Shown: positions 31,132-40,528, numbered from the stretch's first letter. The stretch is DNA of 53,706 nt from Acidobacteriota bacterium (GCA_029557535.1 JAKQII010000156.1:1-53706); one strand, 5' to 3'. A program made the numbers and translations. Notes: generated from the letters alone by a model not told the origin.

Positions 31132-32493
31132 ATGAAAAAAGTCGGTTTTGTCAGTTTGGGATGTCCGAAGAATCTTGTGGATTCGGAGGTCATGATGGGT
31201 CAACTTCGCGCAGCCGGATATGAGATCACGGCAGATGCGGCGGAGGCCGAGACGATCGTCGTCAACACCTGCGGTTTCATCGAATCGGCGAAACAGGAGT
31301 CGGTCGAGGCGATCCTTGAAGCGACATCGTTCAAGACGGAGGGCGACGCCAAGCGGGTCGTGGTCGCCGGCTGTCTCGTCGAGCGCTATCGTGACGACCT
31401 CGTCAAGGAACTTCCCGAGGTGGACGCATTCATCGGGACCAACGAGATCGGGCGTATCCTCGAAGCGGCGGACGACGAGGTTGACTTCCGATCGCTCCCG
31501 CTGTCGGCAATCGGCAACAAGACGGCGACATACCTTTACGATTTCGATACGCCGCGATTTCGCGCGACCGATTCACACACCGCATTCATAAAGATCGCGG
31601 AAGGTTGCGACCGGCCGTGCGCGTTCTGTTCGATCCCCCAGATGCGAGGTTCGTTCCGGTCCCGCCGGTTCGGATCGATCCTGAGAGAGGCGGAAGACCT
31701 TGTCGCTCAGGGCGTCAAGGAAGTTGTGCTGATCGCCCAGGATTCGTCGCGCTTCGGCGAGGATCTTGGTGAGACCGACGCGCTGGCGAAACTGATCCGC
31801 GCGCTCGGTGAGGTCAAAGGGCTCGAATGGGTCCGCGTCATGTACGCTTACCCGACCCACATCAGCGAAGAATTTCTGAGCGCGCTTGCCGAAACGCCGA
31901 ACGCCGTCAAGTACCTCGACATGCCGCTTCAGCATGCTTCCCGCAACGTCCTGAAATCGATGAAACGCGGCGGCAGTCGGGAATGCCTCGAACGCCTGAT
32001 CGCCAAGGTCCGCGACAGGGTTCCGGGGATCACGATCCGGACGACGTTCATCACCGGATTTCCGGGAGAGACCGATGCCGACTTCGAGGAACTGATGACA
32101 TTTGTCCGAAACTGCGAATTCGACAATGTCGGCGTTTTCACCTACTCCGACGAGGAAGGGACGGCCGCATTCGAACTCCCCGGAAAAATCGACTCGAAGA
32201 TCGCTTCCCGGCGACGCAACCGATTGATGAAGGAGCAGGCGAAGATCTCGAAGCGCAAGAACAGATCGAAGGTCGGGCGTACGTTCCGGGTTCTGTTCGA
32301 AGGTCTGTCGAAGGAGTCGGATCTGTTGTTCCAGGGACGTACGGAAGGTCAGGCTCAGGAGATCGACGGCTACATCCTGATCAACGATATGCCGGAAGGT
32401 TTCGATCCGAAGGTGGGTGAATTTTATCAGGTTCGAATCTCCGAGGCGCTCGAATACGATCTCATCGGCGAGATCATCGGATTGAAGAATTAA
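31132..32493 (+). CDS. rimO: Ribosomal protein S12 methylthiotransferase
   Basis: Radical SAM enzyme of 453 aa that adds a methylthio group to an aspartate of ribosomal protein S12. The N-terminal UPF0004 domain carries Cys11 (LGCPKN), Cys47 (NTCGF) and Cys81 (AGCLVERY) for the auxiliary cluster. Cys159, Cys163 and Cys166 (CDRPCAFC) hold the SAM cluster. The TRAM domain occupies about 385-453. The RimO-specific pattern VSLGCPKNLVDSEVM separates it from MiaB. GGAG lies just before the ATG. Confidence 0.95.
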   Translation: MKKVGFVSLGCPKNLVDSEVMMGQLRAAGYEITADAAEAETIVVNTCGFIESAKQESVEAILEATSFKTEGDAKRVVVAGCLVERYRDDLVKELPEVDAFIGTNEIGRILEAADDEVDFRSLPLSAIGNKTATYLYDFDTPRFRATDSHTAFIKIAEGCDRPCAFCSIPQMRGSFRSRRFGSILREAEDLVAQGVKEVVLIAQDSSRFGEDLGETDALAKLIRALGEVKGLEWVRVMYAYPTHISEEFLSALAETPNAVKYLDMPLQHASRNVLKSMKRGGSRECLERLIAKVRDRVPGITIRTTFITGFPGETDADFEELMTFVRNCEFDNVGVFTYSDEEGTAAFELPGKIDSKIASRRRNRLMKEQAKISKRKNRSKVGRTFRVLFEGLSKESDLLFQGRTEGQAQEIDGYILINDMPEGFDPKVGEFYQVRISEALEYDLIGEIIGLKN

Positions 32494-32564
32494 TTTCACC
32501 AGACCGGTTTTTATGTTAGGCTTCCACAGATTTTGCTAAATGAATCCGGAGGGTCCATTTTCCG

Positions 32565-32975
32565 ATGAAATCAATCATCCGCAATATTCTTGCCTTCATC
32601 GCCGGTCTGATCGCGCTCGTCGTCGTCAAAATGATCGTCACGAAAATCGGCAATCTCGTCATACCGCCGCCCGCGGGTATCGATCTTTCAACGGTCGAAG
32701 GATGGAATGCCGCAATGCCTCTATTTGAAGTGAAGCACTGGGTGACGCCGTTTCTCGAACATTCGATCGGGTCGTTTTTCGGTGGATCGGTGGTGGCGCT
32801 GCTCGCCGCGACTCAGAAAACGACGCTTGCGATCGCCATCGGCGTTCTTCATCTCCTCGGCGGGATCATTGCCGCGGCGTTGCTGCCGGTTCCGGTTTGG
32901 TTTTCGGCTCTCGATCTCATTGTTGCGTATGTTCCGATGGCCTTGCTCGGCGGAATGATCGGAGCGCGAAAGTAG
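32565..32975 (+). CDS. Small integral membrane protein, unknown function
   Basis: A 136-residue protein with four hydrophobic segments (about 5-25, 68-83, 85-107, 112-131) and a short polar loop (38-60) containing WNAAMPLFEVKHWVTPFLEHS. No family recognised with confidence. GGAGGG lies about 13 bases before the ATG, a somewhat long spacing. It follows rimO by 71 bases and may be co-transcribed. Its stop codon is one base from the stop of the convergent M50-like gene. Confidence 0.65.
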   Translation: MKSIIRNILAFIAGLIALVVVKMIVTKIGNLVIPPPAGIDLSTVEGWNAAMPLFEVKHWVTPFLEHSIGSFFGGSVVALLAATQKTTLAIAIGVLHLLGGIIAAALLPVPVWFSALDLIVAYVPMALLGGMIGARK

Positions 32976-32976
32976 A

Positions 32977-33774
32977 TTAGTTGTCTTCGAACGGTAGATC
33001 GTGATTTGCCGACTTTTGGCTCACGGCGTAGAGCCTCAATCCGATCGAGATCATTGCGATCGAAACGAGTATCCAAACGAAAACCCAGATCAAGGACGGG
33101 ATCCCGGTCGACGAAGCCATGTTCACGGCGTCGGAATGCGCGTCGGTGGTGGCCGAAAGCACGAAAAGATCGCCGAGACTGAAGAACGAGTTCAAAAGAC
33201 ACTGAACCGCGATGAACGCGAGGGCGAAATCGGCCCATTTGAGTGTCGCGAAACGCGCCGTGGCAAACAGCGCCGCCGTTAGCAAGGCACCGGAGAACAC
33301 GGTAAAAATCACGCTCCCTAAAGTGACGTTGGCCGTAAAGACATTGAAGACCGGGAAAATAAGGCCGAAAACGACCGTCATCAATCCCACGAAACCGGAG
33401 GCGGCGTAAAGCGCGATCCTCGACGAGAATCCGTAACGCATCCAAACCAGCAGCAATGTTCCGAAGAGCGTTGTTCCGATATACCCGGCACTTGAGATCA
33501 GAAGTCCCGAAAACCATCCATTGGGTTGAGACCAAACGACTCCGCTCGTGTCCGGCGAGACCGTCAGACTCTGGACGGCGCTGCCGGTGACCAACGCCGC
33601 GAGGACGTGACTTCCTTCATGAACGAAAGTCGCAAAAAGCTGCAGCGGATAGAACACAAAGTTCAGCGACGGCAGGAACCAGGAGGCCAGGAACCAGACG
33701 GCGATGCTCAGCACGGTTGCGACGAGAAGTAGTTTGAACTGCGGTTTTACGTCTTCGGCGATCTGATATTTCAT
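32977..33774 (-). CDS. M50B-like membrane metallopeptidase
   Basis: A 265-residue multi-helix protein with HEGSH (His52, Glu53, His56) in the second hydrophobic segment, the zinc-binding motif of the M50B-like peptidase family (site-2 protease relatives). Six to seven helices follow. A third ligand cannot be placed with certainty (candidate: the Asn/Asp-containing helix near FPVFNVF). It may be an intramembrane protease or an inactive relative. AAGGAG is positioned for the ATG at 33774 rather than the TTG two codons upstream. Not closely linked to other genes: 90 bases separate it from moaC. Confidence 0.8.
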   Translation of the reverse strand: MKYQIAEDVKPQFKLLLVATVLSIAVWFLASWFLPSLNFVFYPLQLFATFVHEGSHVLAALVTGSAVQSLTVSPDTSGVVWSQPNGWFSGLLISSAGYIGTTLFGTLLLVWMRYGFSSRIALYAASGFVGLMTVVFGLIFPVFNVFTANVTLGSVIFTVFSGALLTAALFATARFATLKWADFALAFIAVQCLLNSFFSLGDLFVLSATTDAHSDAVNMASSTGIPSLIWVFVWILVSIAMISIGLRLYAVSQKSANHDLPFEDN

Positions 33775-33863
33775 CTTCAACTCCTTTTCCGGGCAATCTG
33801 GATACGAAACATTCTATCTCAAAGTTCGACGCGCGGAAAAACAAATCCGTTCGCCGCTAACGT

Positions 33864-34334
33864 TCACTCGCGCCGGTAATCGCCGGATCGGCCGCCGCTT
33901 TTCGCGTCAAGCCTGACCTCGCCGATCGAGATATCCCTCTGAACCGCTTTGCACATGTCGTAGATGGTCAAGGCCGCGACACTGACCGCGGTCAGGGCCT
34001 CCATCTCAACGCCCGTCTGTGACATCGTCTTCGCTTCGGCGGTGATCAAGATCCCATCCGCCGCGAATTCACAGCGTACGTCGACCTTTGAGAGGTTGAT
34101 CTGATGACACAGCGGGATCAGTTCCGATGTTCTCTTTGCTGCCATGATCCCGGCGACCCGCGCGATCTCGAGCGGGTTTCCTTTCGGATTGCCGCCGGCT
34201 CGCAAGAGGTGCAAGGTCGTTTCGGAAAGGCAGACCTTTCCGGAGGCGACGGCAACGCGGCTTGTCGATTCCTTGTCAGAGACGTCAACCATGCGGATCT
34301 CTCCGTGTTCGTCGTAATGTGAAAGTCTGTTCAT
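33864..34334 (-). CDS. moaC: Cyclic pyranopterin monophosphate synthase
   Basis: A 156-residue enzyme of molybdenum cofactor synthesis, converting the MoaA product to cyclic pyranopterin monophosphate. Diagnostic segments are [32 protein letters not shown] and [23 protein letters not shown] with the catalytic Lys. The ATG at 34334 overlaps the stop of the upstream methyltransferase (ATGA), which fixes the start; a farther ATG at 34355 exists. It is the last gene of a four-gene overlapping run. No moaA, moaD or moaE is present in the window. Confidence 0.94.
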   Translation of the reverse strand: MNRLSHYDEHGEIRMVDVSDKESTSRVAVASGKVCLSETTLHLLRAGGNPKGNPLEIARVAGIMAAKRTSELIPLCHQINLSKVDVRCEFAADGILITAEAKTMSQTGVEMEALTAVSVAALTIYDMCKAVQRDISIGEVRLDAKSGGRSGDYRRE

Positions 34335-35077
34335 GGTGTGCAATTTCCGCGGCATGCGGTAAAGATCAGGGTGTTTCCGCCCAACAGCACTTCGTCGGAA
34401 TTGAGTTCATCGGCCCAACGCGTCGCGCGCTTTCGCGAGGAAACAAACCTCCCGGAGAGCCGGATGGCGGCGGTGATCGGAAAGAACGCCCAAAGCTTCC
34501 TTTTTGGCGCGTCCTGCGACACGCCGATCAATTCAAATCCGTTTTTCTCAAGCAGATAACGAATCTCGGAATAGCCGATCGGGTTGACGTGAAGAGCGAT
34601 CTCTTCCATCCCCGGAAATTCGCTCGAAATGTCCCGGATCGCGGTCCGCGAAAGCGGCTTGAAATGCGAAGTGTAGCCGCTGACGAGCCACCTGAGCCGT
34701 TCCTCGATGTTCATAATATTCGGAACCGAGACGATCAGCGTTCCCCCGGGTCTCAAGATGCGTCTGAATTCACGGATCGCGTTCGCCGGATTCTCGATGT
34801 GTTCAAGGCCTTCGACGCAGACCGCATAATCGAACGATCCGTCGGCGAAAGGAAGCTCGGCGTCGAGGTCGGCTCGGCTGACCGACCGGTCCTTTAGTTT
34901 GAAGATCTCGGGGTAAAGATCCGCGCATTCGACTTCGAATCCGAGGTCCCAAAGGCGTTGGGCGAGAGCGCCTTCTCCGGTCGGGACGTCGAGCAGTCGT
35001 CCGCGGGGTACCTCCGCGAGGATTCGTTCGACGGTGTCATGGATGGCGATATGCGCCAACGGCGCGGCGTCGTTCAT
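34331..35077 (-). CDS. Class I SAM-dependent methyltransferase
   Basis: A 248-residue protein with motif [13 protein letters not shown] (about residues 28-39), an acidic end of strand 2 (CADLYP), [12 protein letters not shown] (motif II region) and [12 protein letters not shown] (motif III). It belongs to the Methyltransf_11/23 type; the substrate cannot be predicted. Four-base ATGA overlaps on both sides (with moeA and moaC) embed it in the molybdenum cofactor operon. I know of no methylation step in standard Moco synthesis, so the co-occurrence is noteworthy. A role in an unrelated pathway with shared transcription is equally possible. Confidence 0.85.
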   Translation of the reverse strand: MNDAAPLAHIAIHDTVERILAEVPRGRLLDVPTGEGALAQRLWDLGFEVECADLYPEIFKLKDRSVSRADLDAELPFADGSFDYAVCVEGLEHIENPANAIREFRRILRPGGTLIVSVPNIMNIEERLRWLVSGYTSHFKPLSRTAIRDISSEFPGMEEIALHVNPIGYSEIRYLLEKNGFELIGVSQDAPKRKLWAFFPITAAIRLSGRFVSSRKRATRWADELNSDEVLLGGNTLIFTACRGNCTP

Positions 35078-36273
35078 CGTTCTAGAAAACAGACTTCAGC
35101 GACCTCGCCCGGGGCGATCGTCGTGCCTTTCTGGACGTACAAAAGCGCGTCGGCGGCAGAAAACGCGATGAAATCGGAAGAGCCCGTAAATCGCAGCGAA
35201 TCGATGATCAATCGCCCGCTATCATCGGTCGCTAATGAAACCGGCAGATAACAGTCACGTTTTGGCGTCGAACGGATCTCGTGCATCGCAACCGCGTTTC
35301 CGCGACGCATTTCAGGATCCGCCGCGTTCTGCATCAGCAGCGCCGCAAACCGCACAAACAAGAAGTAAGTGACCGCGACCGACACGGGATTTCCTGGAAG
35401 CCCGAACACAAGCGTTCGGCCCGAGCGGCCGAAAACTGTTGGCTTTCCGGGTTTGAGCGCGATCTTGTCGAAAAAGATCTCCACTCCGGCGTCCCGAAAC
35501 GCAGTCTTGGTGAAATCGTAATCGCCGACGGAGACGCCGCCCGTCAGAACGATGATCTCGGGTTGCGACGAAAGCATTTCAGAGATTGCCGCAGTGAGGT
35601 TGCCGAGATCGTCCCCGACAATCGGCTCGACTCGGTGACGTATTCCGTCGGCGGCGGCGAAAGCGCTCAGCATCGCCGAATTCGAGTTCCGGATCTGATC
35701 CGGACCCGGCACGCGGTCGATGTCGACGATCTCGCTCCCGGTGGCGAGGATCGAAGCGCGAGGCGCCGCTGAGACCGCGACGTCAGAATATCCGAATGAA
35801 GCGAGGGACGCGATCATACGCTCGTTGATCCGCGCGCCGGCGCGAAAAAGAGTGTCTCCGATCCGGATCTCCCGGGCGCGCCCGACGATATTTTGCCCGG
35901 CCGTCACCGCCTTCCGGATCTCGACTGTTCCAGTCGATTCGCGGGTTTCCTCAATCTTCTGGACGGCATCGGCGCCGGCCGGAACCCGCGCGCCGGTCAT
36001 GATGCGGACGGCCTCACCCGTCCCGAGGTCTCCGTCGAATCCCTTGCCGGCAACGGATTCTCCGATGATGCGAAGCCGCGTGCCCTCGGTCGCTTCCGCG
36101 GCCCGGACGGCGAAACCGTCCATTTGCGAGCGGTCGAACGGTGGCAGGTCGAGATCGGCGACGATGTCCTCCGCCAGGATCCGCCCGACGCACTCCCCGA
36201 GCGCCACGCGCTCGGCTTCCAGCAGCTGCGTTTCACGGGCGACGATCGATATGGCTTCTGAAATCGGGATCAT
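35074..36273 (-). CDS. moeA: Molybdopterin molybdenumtransferase
   Basis: A 399-residue enzyme that inserts molybdate into adenylylated molybdopterin. Signatures: LPPFDRSQMDGFAVRA (about 42-57), MTGARVPAGADAVQKIE, LTGGVSVGDYDF (about 240-251) and FGLPGNPVSVAVTYFLFVRF (about 285-304). All four MoeA domains seem present. Start and stop overlap its neighbours by four bases each. The mogA partner is not in the window. Confidence 0.95.
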   Translation of the reverse strand: MIPISEAISIVARETQLLEAERVALGECVGRILAEDIVADLDLPPFDRSQMDGFAVRAAEATEGTRLRIIGESVAGKGFDGDLGTGEAVRIMTGARVPAGADAVQKIEETRESTGTVEIRKAVTAGQNIVGRAREIRIGDTLFRAGARINERMIASLASFGYSDVAVSAAPRASILATGSEIVDIDRVPGPDQIRNSNSAMLSAFAAADGIRHRVEPIVGDDLGNLTAAISEMLSSQPEIIVLTGGVSVGDYDFTKTAFRDAGVEIFFDKIALKPGKPTVFGRSGRTLVFGLPGNPVSVAVTYFLFVRFAALLMQNAADPEMRRGNAVAMHEIRSTPKRDCYLPVSLATDDSGRLIIDSLRFTGSSDFIAFSAADALLYVQKGTTIAPGEVAEVCFLER

Positions 36274-37616
36274 CGAATGACATAGATCGCGGTTTGCCGC
36301 GGACGGAAGAACTCGAATCCGTTCGCGGTCATATATGCGTCGTCTTCAGCCATTATGGTTACCTTTTGGTTGTCCCACTCCGGCACTTGAGAAGAGGTGT
36401 TCAGCTCAATCGAGGTGTACGATCCGAGCCTGAAGACCTCTTCGGAAACTCCAAGCGCGCGGCGAAAATCGATAGCAGGTCCGAGGCCGTGACCGTGTAT
36501 CCCGATCGGGTGCGAGTAGATCATGGCTTCGATACCGTGCCGTTTCATTTCGGCCATTGCCGCGTCGTAAACGTCGGCACCTGTCATTCCCGGGCGTGCG
36601 ATCCGAAAGATCGCGTCCTGAAGCTTGTTCGTATTGCCCAGAGCCTTCTTCAGACCTTCGGGAACGTCCGTTTCGCCACGGCCGAGGATGTAGCCGTGCT
36701 TCTGCCAGTCGGTCGACAGTCCCATATAGATCAGGCCGCAGTCGATATGGATGAGGTCGCCGCGTTCGAGGACGACACCCTCGTTGGCGACAGCAAGGAA
36801 CTGCTGCGAAGTTTGGCTCTGTTTCGCGCGGCGCTGGATCCTGATGTCGGGCTGGAACCATGTCGTCAGTCCGAGTTTGTTGAGTTGCTCGAGAAACCAC
36901 CAGCGGACATCTCCAACCGTCGTTTTGCCGGGCTTGATCACCTCCGACGAAAGTGCGCGGCGTGTCAGAATGTCGGTGACGGCAACCGCAACGCGATAAT
37001 GCTCCAATTCGTCGGTGATCCGGGTATCAAGGTAGTCGGCGACGAGAGGCCCCGCGGAGACGAACCTGCTCTCGAGTTCCGGCCCAAGAGCCTCGGCGAG
37101 GAAGCGGAACGCGTCTCGCGTGAGACCGTCGGCCTGGCCACGGCCGTATCCGAAATTCAACGCGATGTTGCGCGGGTTTCGTTCGGCGACGAGATCGCGG
37201 ACCGTCGCGCCGATCTTGTCGCGCGGCGGGCTCAACATCCTGAAGAACTTCTTTATCTGCTCTTCTTCGTAACGGACGACGGCGATTCGCTCCAGATCCT
37301 TGCCATTGTCGAAAAATAGAAAAAAGTCACGGCGCCCAACGATTGGTATGGCGGGGGCGACAGTCTCGATTACCGGATCCGGATGGAATTCCTCGTTCGT
37401 CACGATCCACATCGCGATCCCATGCCGCCTCATCATCGGAAGTAGCACCGTGTCGAGACGCTTACTAAGCCATCCGTTTCTTACTTCGAGCTGTTCGCGA
37501 AGGGTCAAGAGTCGCGGGAGCGGCGGGACCCGGTCACGGTTCAGAGACTGCGGCAGCCCGGCCGCGGCCGGTATCAAAAGGAACGCAATTACGAGAAGGA
37601 TCTTGGGAAATTTCAT
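36270..37616 (-). CDS. M24-family metallopeptidase (Xaa-Pro aminopeptidase-like), exported
   Basis: A 448-residue protein with a signal peptide (about 1-23, ending GLPQ). The N-terminal creatinase-like domain (about 40-210) precedes the pita-bread fold. Metal-ligand candidates are Asp in HIDCGL and in STDW, His in HPIGIHGHGLG, Glu in SIELN and Glu in MAEDD, consistent with an active M24 enzyme. Expected reaction: removal of N-terminal residues before proline, in the periplasm. It is the first gene of the moeA-methyltransferase-moaC run (ATGA overlap with moeA), a pairing without obvious logic. Confidence 0.88.
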   Translation of the reverse strand: MKFPKILLVIAFLLIPAAAGLPQSLNRDRVPPLPRLLTLREQLEVRNGWLSKRLDTVLLPMMRRHGIAMWIVTNEEFHPDPVIETVAPAIPIVGRRDFFLFFDNGKDLERIAVVRYEEEQIKKFFRMLSPPRDKIGATVRDLVAERNPRNIALNFGYGRGQADGLTRDAFRFLAEALGPELESRFVSAGPLVADYLDTRITDELEHYRVAVAVTDILTRRALSSEVIKPGKTTVGDVRWWFLEQLNKLGLTTWFQPDIRIQRRAKQSQTSQQFLAVANEGVVLERGDLIHIDCGLIYMGLSTDWQKHGYILGRGETDVPEGLKKALGNTNKLQDAIFRIARPGMTGADVYDAAMAEMKRHGIEAMIYSHPIGIHGHGLGPAIDFRRALGVSEEVFRLGSYTSIELNTSSQVPEWDNQKVTIMAEDDAYMTANGFEFFRPRQTAIYVIR

Positions 37617-37734
37617 CCGGCTTTCCAGACCTCGCGCCCGCTTAGCCCATGCGAGCGCCAGATGTTAGACTTACAATAGTGAATTTTGATCAGACTTTAT
37701 CATATTAACTTTTCCAGAGAGGTAAACAAAAACT

Positions 37735-38952
37735 GTGATCGACTTTGAACTTACCGACGAACAAATAGCGCTTGAGAACACTGTCCGCGAATTTTGCGCG
37801 GGCGAGGTGGCGCCCCATATCAAAGAGTGGGATGAAAAAGCCGTTTTCGAGCCGAAGATCTTTGAAAAAATGGCCGAGTTGGGACTCCTGGGCGTTTGTA
37901 TTCCCGATGAATATGGCGGCGCGGGATTTGATTACGTTTCGCTCGGACTCGTCTGCGAGGAGCTTGAGGCGTGCGATACGTTCCTGCGGGTAGCGATGTC
38001 GGTACACGTGGGACTCAATTCGTTGTCGCTTTTGACCTGGGGAAACGAAGAGCAGAAACAGAAGTACCTTGTCCCGCAGGCAAAGGGCGAAAAGCTGGCG
38101 ACCTTTGGTTTGACCGAACCAAACGCCGGCAGCGACGTCATCGGCATGCGTTCATACGCCCGGCGGGACGGCGATGACTGGATCCTCAACGGTGAGAAGA
38201 TGTGGATCTCGCTGGCGGATGTCGCCGACAATTTCCTTTTCTTCTGCTGGACAGACCTTGAAAAGCAGAAGATCCGTGATCATTCGGGCCTGAGCTGCTT
38301 TATCGTCGAGCGGACAATGCCCGGATTCACTTCGGGAACGATCCATGGAAAGATGGGCATCCGCGCCGGGAACACAGGTTATTTTTCCCTGCAGGACGTT
38401 CGGGTTCCGGCCGCCAACATGCTCGGCAAAGAAGGCGAAGGATTCAAGATCGCGATGTTCTCGCTCGAGAACGGACGCTACACCGTCGCTTCGGGGGCGA
38501 CGGGCGTGATCCGCGCTTCCCGTGACGCAGCCGTCGATTACGCGAACACGCGCGAGGTTCAGGGACAAACGATCGCGAACTTCCAGCTCGTCAAACAGAA
38601 GATCGCAGATATGCAGGCGGATTATGAAATGTCGCGTCTGCTTTGGATGAAGTGCGGCTGGATGAAGAATATGGGAATGCCGTCGGCACGTGCCGCGAGC
38701 CTCGCCAAGTGGCAGGCGACGACGCGTTCGGAGAAGGCCGCATCGATGGCGATCGAGGTCCATGGCGCCAACGGTTACACGAACGACTATCCGGTCGAGC
38801 GTTACCTGCGGAACTGCAAGGCCGCGGTCATTTACGAAGGAACGCGCGACATCCATACGTTGATGCAGGCGGACTGGGCGCTCGGACTGAAAAAGGAACC
38901 GAAGGCACGTGTTGTCCTGCCTCCGTACAAGGCCGGAGCGCAGTCAGCCTGA
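37735..38952 (+). CDS. Acyl-CoA dehydrogenase
   Basis: A 405-residue FAD enzyme oxidising an acyl-CoA to the 2-enoyl-CoA. Characteristic segments are FGLTEPNAGSDV (about 121-132), the FAD-contacting WISLADVAD, EGEGFKIAMFSLENGR, and VIYEGTRDIHTLM near the C-terminus with the likely catalytic Glu. Start is the GTG at 37735 with GAGAGG upstream; the N-terminus VIDFELTDEQIALENTVREF is standard. Chain-length preference is unknown. It is a single-gene unit between a divergent peptidase operon and a terminator; no ETF or beta-oxidation genes are nearby. Confidence 0.94.
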   Translation: MIDFELTDEQIALENTVREFCAGEVAPHIKEWDEKAVFEPKIFEKMAELGLLGVCIPDEYGGAGFDYVSLGLVCEELEACDTFLRVAMSVHVGLNSLSLLTWGNEEQKQKYLVPQAKGEKLATFGLTEPNAGSDVIGMRSYARRDGDDWILNGEKMWISLADVADNFLFFCWTDLEKQKIRDHSGLSCFIVERTMPGFTSGTIHGKMGIRAGNTGYFSLQDVRVPAANMLGKEGEGFKIAMFSLENGRYTVASGATGVIRASRDAAVDYANTREVQGQTIANFQLVKQKIADMQADYEMSRLLWMKCGWMKNMGMPSARAASLAKWQATTRSEKAASMAIEVHGANGYTNDYPVERYLRNCKAAVIYEGTRDIHTLMQADWALGLKKEPKARVVLPPYKAGAQSA

Positions 38953-38979
38953 CGCTTGTCAATAGGTCGTGTCAAACGA

Positions 38980-39010
38980 AAAAGCCGTTCCGAATCTCGG
39001 GACGGCTTTT
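38980..39010 (+). terminator. Bidirectional terminator between convergent genes
   Basis: Twelve-pair stem (AAAAGCCGTTCC with GGGACGGCTTTT, one G-T pair) and a 7-base loop, with T-runs on both strands. It serves the acyl-CoA dehydrogenase and the convergent lytic enzyme gene. Confidence 0.88.
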
Positions 39011-39033
39011 GTTTGTCCGGAATTGAATCGCGC

Positions 39034-40311
39034 CTAACGCGTTCTCGGGATGATCGGAACGAAACGGTCGAGCGAGGCGTTGATCTGCAGATAGATCTGG
39101 GTTTCGCGGGGGATCAGATTGCGCCAATTGTCGCCGCCACGCTTGATATAGCCGGCCAGTCTCGCCGGGTTCGAGTTGTATCCCGCCGAAAGGAGCTCGA
39201 GTTCGTTCGCCTGCCCGGTTTGAAGGGCGTTTACGATCGTCGGGCTCATCAGCAGGTCGTCATACGTCGACTGAATGTAAAGAAGCATCGCCTGCGCCGC
39301 GTTCGAATGATTCTGCATACCTGCCACGAAATCGGGCATCAGGCCTGCGGCCGGGAACCGGTTGCGGATCATGCGATAGGTCGAAGGGATCATCTGGACC
39401 ATTCCGCCGGCTCCCGCGGAACTCACCGAATAGCGATAGGTCTGTCCCTCGTTCAACGCATAGAGCGTGAATATGTCGTTGTAGATGTTCTGATGATATT
39501 CGGTTCGAAAACGGTAGTGATCGACGTGCTCGACGATCGAAAGGCGCTCGGCAATGTCCGCGGCTTTCGGCGTGATCGTGATCCCGCGCTGACGCAACTT
39601 TTCACGGGCGCTGTCGATCGTGCTGGCAACATAGTACTTGCCCGCGGAGATCACTTCCGGCGTGACCAAGCCGGGATGAGTGGACATATAGTACGCCGTT
39701 TCGTAGTAAACGCCGCCGCGGACGACCGGGTACTGGACCATCAGCGGGATGTGCGTGACACCGTTAAGATCGACGATCGTGACCGGCGTGTTGACGCCGT
39801 TCGGACGGATCGTCCGGAACTTGATCATTTTCATCGCGCCCGATGTCAGAACATACTCGCCGTTCTTGGTCAGGAACGCATCCTTGGTCATCGTCACGTA
39901 ATCAAGATTCTTCGTCGTTCGGTCGTAAAATGCGACGCGGACGATCTCAAGCGGCGAAACGGGAGCGATCCCGTCGACCATGGCGATCGTCATCGGTTTT
40001 GCCGTCATTTCGCGTTTCGCTTCAGCGAGCTTCTGCCTGATCTGGCCAAGAGAAAGGTACACGCCGCCGGTGTTCGTGTTCGCAGGATTGTTCGTGTTCT
40101 GACTCGCGCCGACGATGATCGGTGTTGCCGTCGGCTTCGGAGAGGGAAGTGTACCGGTTATGACAACGGTTTTCGACGGCGACGCGGCCGGCGTCGGCGA
40201 CGCGCCAATAACGCGCTGACGTGTTTGAGCGGGCGTTTGTTGCGGTGTCTGGGCGAAGGAACCGATAGTTGAGGACACGACAATAACGGCAGCAAAAACA
40301 GAAAATTTCAT
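39034..40311 (-). CDS. Exported SLT-type lytic transglycosylase-like protein
   Basis: A 425-residue protein. Signal peptide about 1-20 (GSFAQ), then a Gln/Thr/Pro/Ala-rich linker (21-80). Residues ~85-245 form an unrecognised domain. The C-terminal part resembles the SLT lysozyme-like fold: NEGQTYRYSVSSAGAGGMVQMIPSTY aligns position by position with the classical ESxFNxxAxSxAGAxGLMQxMP pattern, placing catalytic Glu at residue 288, and AGYNSNP matches the later AYNxG motif. It would cut glycan strands of peptidoglycan in the periplasm. Divergent from glmM, a peptidoglycan-precursor gene, with a 253-base regulatory gap. Confidence 0.75.
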   Translation of the reverse strand: MKFSVFAAVIVVSSTIGSFAQTPQQTPAQTRQRVIGASPTPAASPSKTVVITGTLPSPKPTATPIIVGASQNTNNPANTNTGGVYLSLGQIRQKLAEAKREMTAKPMTIAMVDGIAPVSPLEIVRVAFYDRTTKNLDYVTMTKDAFLTKNGEYVLTSGAMKMIKFRTIRPNGVNTPVTIVDLNGVTHIPLMVQYPVVRGGVYYETAYYMSTHPGLVTPEVISAGKYYVASTIDSAREKLRQRGITITPKAADIAERLSIVEHVDHYRFRTEYHQNIYNDIFTLYALNEGQTYRYSVSSAGAGGMVQMIPSTYRMIRNRFPAAGLMPDFVAGMQNHSNAAQAMLLYIQSTYDDLLMSPTIVNALQTGQANELELLSAGYNSNPARLAGYIKRGGDNWRNLIPRETQIYLQINASLDRFVPIIPRTR

Positions 40312-40470
40312 AAAGCTTGATTTCCGGCGGCTTGGGTTTAACGGATGAATTCGATTCGGAGCGTTTCGCGGCGAACGAGCATCGCCGTGTTAAGATTCTC
40401 GCAAACACCGTTGGGTTGTCAAGTTTATGCGGCTTTTCTTATGGAACGCACAAGAAAAAGTTATGAGTCG

Positions 40471-40528
40471 TTGATTAAATCGCGACCACTGTATAGATTA
40501 AATTTTTGTTCCGAACTGGTTACGGAAC
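40471..40528 (+). promoter_or_regulatory. glmM promoter with adjoining dyad
   Basis: TTGATT (40471-40476), 17 bases, TAGATT (40494-40499). Just downstream, GTTCCG (40508-40513) and CGGAAC (40523-40528) form a 6-base dyad with a 9-base spacer, positioned where a repressor would block early transcription. Nothing else was recognised in the 253-base gap. Confidence 0.5.

Noticed and set aside
32430-32446. T-loop-like GGTTCGAATC, possible tRNA
   Set aside because: It lies inside rimO coding for a conserved stretch; no cloverleaf can be built around it.
36141-37319. 392-residue plus-strand frame opposite moeA and the M24 peptidase
   Set aside because: It spans two real genes on the other strand and has no recognisable domain.
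38956-40272. 438-residue plus-strand frame opposite the SLT-like gene
   Set aside because: Asp/Arg/Val-rich composition expected of an antisense shadow; starts inside a terminator region.
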